Below, piece by piece: positions 8,476 to 15,515 of a stretch of DNA of 64,000 nucleotides (position 1 is its first letter; every line of letters starts with the position of its first letter). The notes under the pieces are model-generated. The model did no database searches and had not been told where the DNA came from. It saw only the letters and a program-made list of their open reading frames with translations. The stretch is from Marivirga tractuosa DSM 4126 (GTDB lineage Bacteria; Bacteroidota; Bacteroidia; Cytophagales; Cyclobacteriaceae): NCBI RefSeq assembly GCF_000183425.1, contig NC_014759.1, forward strand, positions 1,922,001 to 1,986,000, in the 5' to 3' direction. Position numbers and translations under genes: made by a program.

Positions 8476-9282
8476 ATGCGTTCATTAATCTTCATCATCT
8501 CTATTTTAACCATTAGTGCTTGCCAACAAATTTCTAATGAACCCCCCTTAAGTCCTGAAGAAAAACTTTCCATGCAACTAGGTAATGCTACAGTTTGGTT
8601 TCAGCAATCAGCAGAAATGGAAGCTTCTTTTTTACAAGCTTATGACAAAGGAAAAATGCTTTTAAAAATTAAAATGGACACTCTTAAAGATTCTGAATTA
8701 AAGCCTGCGGTAATCTTAGATTTAGATGAAACTGTTTTGGATAATAGTCCATTTGAGGCGAGATTATTTTTAGAAGGTGAAAATTATAGTTCTGAGAGCT
8801 GGGAAAATTGGTGCAAAGAAGCGCAAGCAGATGCATTACCAGGTGCTGTAGATTTCCTTAACTATGCTGATAGTCTAGGATTGAAAATATTTTATATTTC
8901 CAATAGAAAAATTGGTGTATTCGAGCCTACATTAAAGAATTTGCAAACGCTGAAATTACCTCAAGCTGAAAAGGATCATCTTTTATTACGCACTTCGAAA
9001 AGTGATAAAACAGAGAGAAGGGAAACGGTAAAAGCTGACCATCAAATCATATTATATGTGGGCGATAATTTGACAGATTACAGTCAAAAATTTGCAGAAA
9101 GAGATTCAGCATTAGGGAAAGATTTAGTTAAAAAACATCAAAAAGAACTATCGCATAATTTTATTATGCTTCCTAATCCGATGTATGGGGAATGGGAATC
9201 TGCCGTTTACGGAAATGATTTTTCCAAAGCAGCAGAGGAAAAATTAGAGTTGAGAAGAAAAATTTTAAGTAGAAAACGATAA
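8476..9282 (+). CDS. 5'-nucleotidase, lipoprotein e(P4) family
   Basis: 268 aa. A lipobox (LTISAC, Cys about residue 16) marks an outer-membrane or periplasm-facing lipoprotein. Motif I of the HAD class C acid phosphatases, DLDETVLDN, lies near residue 82; FYISNRK carries motif II, and motif IV lies in YVGDNLTDY. The family, including Haemophilus e(P4), removes phosphate from nucleotides and NMN outside the cytoplasm so that nucleosides can be imported. Length and motif spacing are normal. Monocistronic, with its own promoter-like element. Confidence 0.93.
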   Translation: MRSLIFIISILTISACQQISNEPPLSPEEKLSMQLGNATVWFQQSAEMEASFLQAYDKGKMLLKIKMDTLKDSELKPAVILDLDETVLDNSPFEARLFLEGENYSSESWENWCKEAQADALPGAVDFLNYADSLGLKIFYISNRKIGVFEPTLKNLQTLKLPQAEKDHLLLRTSKSDKTERRETVKADHQIILYVGDNLTDYSQKFAERDSALGKDLVKKHQKELSHNFIMLPNPMYGEWESAVYGNDFSKAAEEKLELRRKILSRKR

Positions 9283-9521
9283 TTACAGTTTTAAAAAGGC
9301 CTAGTAAAAGAATTAGGTTGAAATTTATAGAAATACTGTTATCTGGTTTGAATTTGATCAGCATCAGATCACAGTTTTTCTTTATTTAATATAATATCTC
9401 TCAGGTTGCTAATTTATTAAAAGTATAATAGGACAAATCTATCACCAAATTCCATTCATACATAGAATAAGTTTCATCAAGTTAAGTAATTTTCATATTT
9501 TGTATAAATTTTTTTACATAC

Positions 9522-11339
9522 ATGAAAATTCATAGTACTTTAATTATATTTCTTTCTTCTCTTTTTGCTATACAAAATTATGCGATCGCTCAAAATGAAA
9601 ATTGGGAAGAAGCCCTTAACAAGAAAAGTGCAACACTCAATCTTCATTGGTATGTCTCGCAACCATTTGTTTATGAAGATAATTCTGGAAATCTGACAGG
9701 CTTGGAAGTAGAAATTTTCCAAGAGTTTAAGAAGTATATTAAAACAACCCATCAAGTAGATGTAAATCTAAATTGGATCGAATCAAAAAGCTTTGGCAAT
9801 ATTTTAACAGATATTAAAAACTCAAAAGAACCAAACTGTTTTGGAGTATCGGCCTTTTCCATAACTAAGGAAAGAAAGGAAATAATCAAATTCACACAAG
9901 CTTATTTATCCGATGTGGCGGTTTTGGTATCAAGTGAAGGGACTCCAATAGTTCGAACGCTTGAGGAAATCAACAATCTTATGAGTGAAATGACTGCTGT
10001 TACGATTGAAGGAACAACCTATGAAAAATTCCTAAATAATTTAGAAGAACAGTTTAGTCTTGATTTTAAGACGATGTACATCAAAAGCGATGAAAACATA
10101 TTGGATGCCATAAGTCAGGCCGAGAACCGCTTTGGGTTTATTGATCTTCCAATTTACTTAATGCTTATCAAAAACGGGGGTAATTTGACAAGGCAAAATT
10201 TCTTTACTGTTAAGGGCAAAGGTTATGCCTTTATAATGCCAAAATCAAGTAGTTGGGATACTGTCTTTAATGAGTTTCTAGATGATCCTAAAAGTAAAGC
10301 AAAGTTGGCCGATATCGCAGCCAAGTATTTGGGGTTAGAACTGTATAAATTCATGGAAGGAATATATGAAGAAGAGAATCTGAGGGCGTCAATCTTAACC
10401 AAAGAAAAAGAAATACAATTAGAGCAGTTAAAGAATACAAATCTTCTTTTAGAGAAAGAAAAGAACTCACAGCTAACTTACATCATCATTGCCATTGTTA
10501 CTACAATTCTACTTACCATCATATTCTTAATGTTTTACAGAGAGCAAAGAGCTTCCAAAATGCTAAGCCGTAAAAACAAGCAGATCGAACTACAGCAACA
10601 TAGTATCCAACATAAAAACGAGCAATTGTACAACAGAAATTTGCAGCTTACAAGCCTAAATGAGGAAAAGAATAATCTGGTCAAAATTCTGGCTCATGAT
10701 TTAAGATCACCTATTAACCAAATCACTGGCTTACTGGATATTTTAAAATTGAGCCATAAATCCTTAAGTGATGAGGAAGAAAAAATAATTTTTCAAGCAA
10801 AGGATTCAGCTCAAAGACTAAACCAAATGATTTCTAAAATATTGGATTTTGATGCGCTAGAAGGCAATCGTATGAAAGTAATGCCAGAAAAAATGGAAGT
10901 TAAAGAGCTTTTCAATACCGTGGAAAAAGAACTAAAAGTTGCTGCAGATAAAAAAAACACTAGCATACAGTATCAATACAATGTCAATTTTCGGTTCGAA
11001 TCTGACCACCTATTCCTTACTCAAATTTTAGAAAACATAATTGTAAATGCTATTAAATTTTCAAATGCTGGTAGCGAGATAATTGTAAGAGCTGAAAAAC
11101 TAAAAAGTAAAATCGTTTTTTCTGTCACAGATCAGGGTCCAGGTTTAACCGACACTGATAAGTCACTTATTTTTAAGAAATTTCAGAAACTAAGTGCACA
11201 ACCCACGGCTGGTGAAAATTCTACTGGTTTGGGTTTATCCATTGTTAAAAAGTATGTGGACCTATTGAATGGTGAGGTCTGGGTTGAATCCGAAGAAGGA
11301 CGAGGAAGTACTTTCTACGTAGCACTTCCTGTCAAATAA
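9522..11339 (+). CDS. sensor histidine kinase with periplasmic substrate-binding domain
   Basis: 605 aa. Signal peptide 1-24; residues about 30-275 form a family 3 solute-binding domain (NLHWYVSQPFVYEDNSG, then CFGVSAFSITKERKEIIKFT), followed by a coiled coil, one membrane helix (about 318-340), a second coiled coil, HisKA with the phosphoacceptor His392 in LAHDLRSP, and HATPase_c (DQGPGLTD, TGLGLSIVKKY). This is a BvgS-like arrangement without receiver domains. It probably senses a small periplasmic ligand such as an amino acid. No response regulator is adjacent. Its end lies two bases from the end of the convergent membrane GAF gene. Confidence 0.92.
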   Translation: MKIHSTLIIFLSSLFAIQNYAIAQNENWEEALNKKSATLNLHWYVSQPFVYEDNSGNLTGLEVEIFQEFKKYIKTTHQVDVNLNWIESKSFGNILTDIKNSKEPNCFGVSAFSITKERKEIIKFTQAYLSDVAVLVSSEGTPIVRTLEEINNLMSEMTAVTIEGTTYEKFLNNLEEQFSLDFKTMYIKSDENILDAISQAENRFGFIDLPIYLMLIKNGGNLTRQNFFTVKGKGYAFIMPKSSSWDTVFNEFLDDPKSKAKLADIAAKYLGLELYKFMEGIYEEENLRASILTKEKEIQLEQLKNTNLLLEKEKNSQLTYIIIAIVTTILLTIIFLMFYREQRASKMLSRKNKQIELQQHSIQHKNEQLYNRNLQLTSLNEEKNNLVKILAHDLRSPINQITGLLDILKLSHKSLSDEEEKIIFQAKDSAQRLNQMISKILDFDALEGNRMKVMPEKMEVKELFNTVEKELKVAADKKNTSIQYQYNVNFRFESDHLFLTQILENIIVNAIKFSNAGSEIIVRAEKLKSKIVFSVTDQGPGLTDTDKSLIFKKFQKLSAQPTAGENSTGLGLSIVKKYVDLLNGEVWVESEEGRGSTFYVALPVK

Positions 11340-11340
11340 A

Positions 11341-12786
11341 TTATTTCATTTCTGCTAACTGCTTCTTCAGTTCCTCATTTTCTTTTTGTGAATTTGCCAA
11401 CATTTTTTCGTAGTCTTTTTGAGTCCTTTGCATTTCTTCCTGAGTGGCAGATAATTCCTCCATATTTTGCCTCATTTCCTCTTCCTGAGCTCTCATCTCC
11501 TCTGTTTGTTGTTGAGATTGCTGGTAAAGTTCAGTTGTTTTCTGATTTACTTTTGCTGTATTTAATGCTACAGCTATACTCTCACCTGCTTTTTCTAGAA
11601 AATCTTTCTCAAAGTCTTTTAAAACTCTGAAACTGGCAAGCTCAATTATACCTTCAATTGTAGCGTCCCTCTTAACAGGAGTAATCACAATTGATCTTGG
11701 ATTAGCATCTCCTAAACCTGATTTAATATTGATATAATTTTCGGGGACTTCAGTTAAATAAATACTATCTTTTTCTTGATAGGATTGCCCCACTAAGCCT
11801 TCACCTGGCTGAATCCTTTTATTCAGCTTCTTTCTTCTGTCATAAGCATAACAACCTTCCAACTCCAAGAAAACATCATCGCCCTCTTCCATCACTATAA
11901 AAAAGCCTCCTTGATTGAGCTTCATATATTTTACCAAAAACTCAATTACTTCGTAGGTTAAATCTTTTAAGTTACTACCATTATCTCTTATTATATTGGA
12001 TAGTTCTGCTAATCCTTTGTTTGTGAAGCGTTCTTGTTCTTCTCTAATTGAACTTTTCTTCAAGCTCTCTTTCATTTCCATCAAAGCACCGCTTAAAGGA
12101 TCCTCTTCGTTTAAATCAAAGTCTTTCTCATAATTATTATTAGCAATTTCTCTAGCAAACATTATATTGATTTTAGTAATCTCAGCTTGCTCCTCACTTT
12201 CAACTAGTTTTTGAAAAAGAATTTTCGAGCGAGAACGGCTATTGATAGAGTATGCCCCGGCAATAATAACTGCAACCACAACTAAGCCTACATGAAACAG
12301 AAAAGTTTGGAAATCCATATAATCCAACTGTGTGAAATATATCGACTGATAAGATTCATTATCATTGACAAATCCTAGATATTGAATATATGCAAAAGCG
12401 GCATGGTGAATGGCAATAAAAAGGGTTGCGGGCAAAAACACTTTATAATTTTGGTAAGCCATTAAAACGATTATAGCAACAAAAGCAGTAAAATGCATCT
12501 CAAACAAACCATGCATTTGGTAGATAAATTGCGCCATAAAAATACCTAACACTAGACTTCCTATATAATGATGAGCATATCTACCTTTAAGTAAAAATTT
12601 TATCCCAAAATATAAAATTAATGATAAAGATCCCACTCCAAGCCCTACCAACCAGGTATCATAGAAGAATGCTAAAAACAAGCCAAATAAATAGTAGCCA
12701 CCAATTGTAAATTCTGTTACCCTATCTGCCTTTCTATATATTTCGTCAAAATAAGGCCTAAATTTCTTTTTAGAAATAGCTGTCAT
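11341..12786 (-). CDS. membrane sensor with GAF domain and C-terminal coiled coil
   Basis: 481 aa. About six membrane helices lie in residues 22-180 and contain GLFEMHFTAF and AIHHAAFAYIQYL, a pattern I associate with the integral-membrane sensor half of some chemotaxis receptors. A linker follows, then a GAF domain (about 255-420) and a Gln/Glu-rich coiled coil to the end. No kinase, cyclase or receiver domain is present, so its output must pass through a partner. The ATG overlaps the stop of the upstream thioredoxin-like gene (ATGA, 12783-12786), suggesting translational coupling. It converges on the sensor kinase at 9522-11339. Confidence 0.8.
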   Translation of the reverse strand: MTAISKKKFRPYFDEIYRKADRVTEFTIGGYYLFGLFLAFFYDTWLVGLGVGSLSLILYFGIKFLLKGRYAHHYIGSLVLGIFMAQFIYQMHGLFEMHFTAFVAIIVLMAYQNYKVFLPATLFIAIHHAAFAYIQYLGFVNDNESYQSIYFTQLDYMDFQTFLFHVGLVVVAVIIAGAYSINSRSRSKILFQKLVESEEQAEITKINIMFAREIANNNYEKDFDLNEEDPLSGALMEMKESLKKSSIREEQERFTNKGLAELSNIIRDNGSNLKDLTYEVIEFLVKYMKLNQGGFFIVMEEGDDVFLELEGCYAYDRRKKLNKRIQPGEGLVGQSYQEKDSIYLTEVPENYINIKSGLGDANPRSIVITPVKRDATIEGIIELASFRVLKDFEKDFLEKAGESIAVALNTAKVNQKTTELYQQSQQQTEEMRAQEEEMRQNMEELSATQEEMQRTQKDYEKMLANSQKENEELKKQLAEMK

Positions 12787-13435
12787 AAACGTAAAAAGTT
12801 AAAAAATTTATCAATTCTTGTATTTGTATTACCATTGGCAGGCAATTCACATCCATATGCAATAGTGGCCAATTCAGGAAAAACTGGAGCATCCTTACCT
12901 TTAACCATTGCAGAAAGAGCTAAACTAGCGAATTTTGTATTTTGAGTGGTACAAAACCTTGCTTTATTATAATTACCGCTAAAATAAATTCTATGATTTT
13001 TGATTAAAACCGCTTGTGGTGTGCTATAGACGCCTAGTTGCGCTGCGATTTCCCCTGTTTGATCTAAATGAATATCAATACCTAAATCATATTTTTTTCG
13101 GAATTTATTGATTTCACTTTCTTTTTATCAATTGTTTCCAAGACAGCTAAAAACTTAACTTCTGATTCAAATTGAATTACAAGATTCTGAAATTCTTTGA
13201 TGTTAAACCTTGAACAAGGACAATCAAAATTGTAGAAATGAATGAAAATTTGATCATTTTCTTGTAGATTCAAAGAGGAAAGTAATTCATTGGAGATGGA
13301 GTCGCCACTTTGAACATTAGAATAATTGGCGGGTACAGGTGTAGGTCTGGAAAATTGCCACTCCTGCTGCCAAAAAATTAATCCTATTCCAGCAAGGATT
13401 GAGATGGTCAATAAACTCGCAAAAATTATTCTCAT
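12783..13435 (-). pseudogene. frameshifted thioredoxin-fold protein (DUF6436-like)
   Basis: The first frame runs from the ATG at 13435 for 117 codons: one N-terminal membrane helix, then a thioredoxin-like start with FYNFDCPCSRFN. After ETIDKKK it leaves homology and stops at 13082. The -1 frame continues directly through QLGVYSTPQAVLI (the cis-proline loop) to a TGA at 12783-12785, which overlaps the next ATG. One extra A in the A5 run near 13126 would restore a 217-residue protein. The CPC motif and layout recall DUF6436 thioredoxin-like proteins. It may be a real mutation, a homopolymer read error or recoding; the preserved downstream frame argues for recent loss or an error. Confidence 0.8.
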
Positions 13436-13633
13436 TTGAAACTCCCCTATAATCTAATAAACAAATGCTTTTATCTCAAAATTGTTCAAATAAAAACGAA
13501 ATAAATAGATTGTTGGATTTCCGAAGAGTTCAAATAATTTGAATTAAAGAAATAGCATAAAAAAACTGCCGCGATATAATGAAACAAGTATTCATGTAAT
13601 CATGACAGTTTAAATATAGAATTATATTGATTC

Positions 13634-13957
13634 TTAATATTTATCTGGTCGGTTCTGTTGTCTATCCTTCACCTTTTCTTTTGCTTTTCTCACATGCCTT
13701 TTCGCCACTTCATAGCAGTCTTGCGCAGCAGAAACAAAACTATCGCCTTGTCCAGATACGAAAATATCGTTTCCTGGCAGAAACACCTTCGCATCTACTG
13801 TTTTCTCGCCATTCTCATCATTTGCATTAGATTTTAAATACAAATCAATGCCGACAATTTGATCATTATATTTTGAAAGTTTATTGAACATCTCACGCAT
13901 GTGATCATTCAATTCTTGGCTTATGTTGAAATCTACGGGTTCTAAAGTTATATTCAT
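13634..13957 (-). CDS. hpf: ribosome hibernation promoting factor, short form
   Basis: 107 aa, matching the HPF/RaiA S30AE domain: N-terminal beta strand NITLEPVDFNISQELNDHM, central DLYLKSNANDENGEKTVDAKVFLPG, then a helix and a basic tail (KRHVRKAKEKVKDRQQ). Short HPF binds the 30S decoding region and inactivates ribosomes in stationary phase. The C-terminal dimerisation domain of long HPF is absent. Its ATG shares one base with the stop of the upstream HepT-like gene (TAATG), so the two are probably co-translated. Confidence 0.9.
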   Translation of the reverse strand: MNITLEPVDFNISQELNDHMREMFNKLSKYNDQIVGIDLYLKSNANDENGEKTVDAKVFLPGNDIFVSGQGDSFVSAAQDCYEVAKRHVRKAKEKVKDRQQNRPDKY

Positions 13958-14307
13958 TATGATAAGTTATTTTGGTATAAATCTGAAGTTTCAATGGTCT
14001 CTGCAATTTGGCGTAAATCTGGTAGCATATTGAACACCTGCTGGTGACCAGTTTCAGCTTCTTGATTATAGCGCGCATTTCGAAAAGCCACTAAGGGTTC
14101 AAGATTTATCTCACCTGGCAGCTTTTGATTATTAGACAACTCCCTAGCCGCTTGACCAATTTCTTGAAGATATTCGAAGACCGTTTCTTTAACTGGCTCA
14201 TTTCGTCTAAAATCTTCATAGGTCATGCCATCCGTTTGGGCATTCACCTGAGCTATATTATCTACTATTCTGTTTAAATGTTGAATTGTTTCTTGTAATT
14301 GCATCAT
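13957..14307 (-). CDS. HepT-like HEPN protein with degenerate active site
   Basis: 116 aa, helical. The order of motifs follows the HepT/DUF86 HEPN family: an N-terminal helix LQETIQHLNRIVDNIAQV, the EDFRRNEPVKETVFEYLQEIGQA block (compare the usual F..D...Q.A...L..IGEAA), then AFRNARYN. HEPN ribonucleases use R-x4-6-H; here Arg76-Asn77 are kept but no His follows until His88, so catalysis is doubtful. HepT toxins are normally paired with an MNT nucleotidyltransferase, which is absent; instead this gene overlaps hpf. Tandem ATG codons at 14307 and 14304. Family assignment is from pattern memory. Confidence 0.65.
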   Translation of the reverse strand: MMQLQETIQHLNRIVDNIAQVNAQTDGMTYEDFRRNEPVKETVFEYLQEIGQAARELSNNQKLPGEINLEPLVAFRNARYNQEAETGHQQVFNMLPDLRQIAETIETSDLYQNNLS

Positions 14308-14405
14308 GCTATATTAAGCGATTAAAAGACGGATTTGTTGCGGTTATTTTAAATTAAGGTGATTGTAGGCTGTTTAACTCAGGCTTTTCCTAAAACCATA
14401 AGGTC

Positions 14406-14622
14406 GTTCCTATGGAACTTATTGTACAGGTTAGCTAAGGATTACCATATGAACGTCCCTCTGGGACTTTTCAAAATAGGGTAAACACTATTTCCTTCGT
14501 TCTTTTTAATTACATGACCATTCGAAATCCAATCCATTGTCTTTTCTATTACTTTCATAGCCCTGTAGGGGCTATCTTATGGTAACATCATGCAAAACCA
14601 ATTTACTAAACTCCGTAGGAGT
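14406..14622. repeat. array of four REP-like hairpins in a gene-free stretch
   Basis: The 459 bases between the HepT-like gene and the Fur gene hold four short palindromes with related layout: GTTCC-TAT-GGAAC (14406-14418), GTCCC-TCT-GGGAC (14455-14467), ATAGCCC-TGTAG-GGGCTAT (14557-14575) and ACTCC-GTA-GGAGT (14610-14622). Three are followed by a TTAT motif, and the last two share TGTAGG/CGTAGG cores. Similar elements occur between genes across Bacteroidota. No open frame of note lies here. Confidence 0.65.
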
Positions 14623-14766
14623 GACCTTATTATTGATCTGTTGACAAATAATCATTTGAATGGAAAAGAAGTGCAAAAAATGAGACTTATCTGAATCAGA
14701 AGATAATGTAAGGGTAGATAATTTTACGTATCCCAAAACTCACTTAAAAACCACCATAACTTAAAA

Positions 14767-15267
14767 TCAACCCTTAACCACCTCTTTTCTTTTCAAATTT
14801 TCACAGTTTTCGATAGTGCAATCTCCATAAAAAACTAAAGAATGGTTTTTAATATCTGAGCCTAATGATTTTCCAACCCGTTTTTTAATATCTTCTATGC
14901 TAGGATCTAAAAATTCTTTGATTTTTAGACAATTATTACAAACCAAGTGATCATGATGTTCATAGGTAAGTGCTGGTTCATAAAGTGCATTTTTATCTTT
15001 GAAATTATGCTTCACTACTAAACCACATTCTACCAATAAATCAATAGAATTATAAACTGTAGCACGAGAAATTGTATATTCCTTATTCCGCATTCTCAAG
15101 AAAAGGGTTTCTACATCGATATGCTCATCTTGAGGCAAATAGTATAGTTCTTCCAAAACCGAATAACGTTCTGCTGTTTTTCTTAAGTGTTGGTCATTCA
15201 AATATTCATCTAATATATTTTTTGCGCGCTGCAAAATTTCCTTCATCACCGGCTTAGACATCGACAT
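14767..15267 (-). CDS. Fur-family metalloregulator
   Basis: 166 aa. The N-terminal winged helix spans about residues 10-90 (RYSVLEELYYLPQDEHIDVETLF, then SRATVYNSIDLLVECGLV). The dimerisation domain starts with the metal-binding HHDHLVCNNC and ends with a second Cys pair (CTIENC), giving a four-Cys structural zinc site. This fits Fur or PerR; the sequence does not separate them clearly. ATG codons at 15267 and 15261 are both possible; the second has a better-placed GAAAG. It diverges from the cco cluster, which raises the possibility that it regulates iron or peroxide response near this respiratory locus. Confidence 0.9.
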   Translation of the reverse strand: MSMSKPVMKEILQRAKNILDEYLNDQHLRKTAERYSVLEELYYLPQDEHIDVETLFLRMRNKEYTISRATVYNSIDLLVECGLVVKHNFKDKNALYEPALTYEHHDHLVCNNCLKIKEFLDPSIEDIKKRVGKSLGSDIKNHSLVFYGDCTIENCENLKRKEVVKG

Positions 15268-15451
15268 CTTTCAATCTATTTATTTTTAAAGACTAAGTTA
15301 AGTTTTGAATGTGAAGTTTGAAATATCATAGCTGGTTTTTATTAAAGTTTAAAGACATTCTAAACAAGAATTCTTGAATTAACCTATAGGATATTTACAA
15401 AAGTTCACAAAATTAACTAGATTAACGAATGATTAATCTCAAGCCGAAGCC

Positions 15452-15463
15452 TGACTTAAGTCA
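15452..15463 (+). promoter_or_regulatory. FNR-type operator upstream of ccoI
   Basis: Perfect palindrome TGACTTAAGTCA, matching the Crp/Fnr-type pattern TGA(C/T)-N4-(A/G)TCA. Its centre is 36.5 bases upstream of the final G of the -7 element at 15487-15494, which places it near -41.5 if transcription starts about five bases after that element, the usual class II activator position. The hemN promoter has the same geometry. Confidence 0.72.
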
Positions 15464-15486
15464 TGTTTTTGGACTGCTACAGCTAT

Positions 15487-15494
15487 TACTTTTG
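15487..15494 (+). promoter_or_regulatory. -7 element of the cco operon promoter
   Basis: TACTTTTG, an exact TAnnTTTG match, 21 bases upstream of the ccoI ATG. No TTTG lies at the normal -33 position, as expected for an activator-dependent promoter. Confidence 0.68.
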
Positions 15495-15515
15495 AAAAAT
15501 AAAAATTAGCCATTA

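Noticed and set aside
13069..13140. Programmed frameshift in the thioredoxin-like gene
   Set aside because: The slip site is not a canonical heptamer and no downstream hairpin is evident; an indel or read error is simpler. Kept only as a low-priority alternative.
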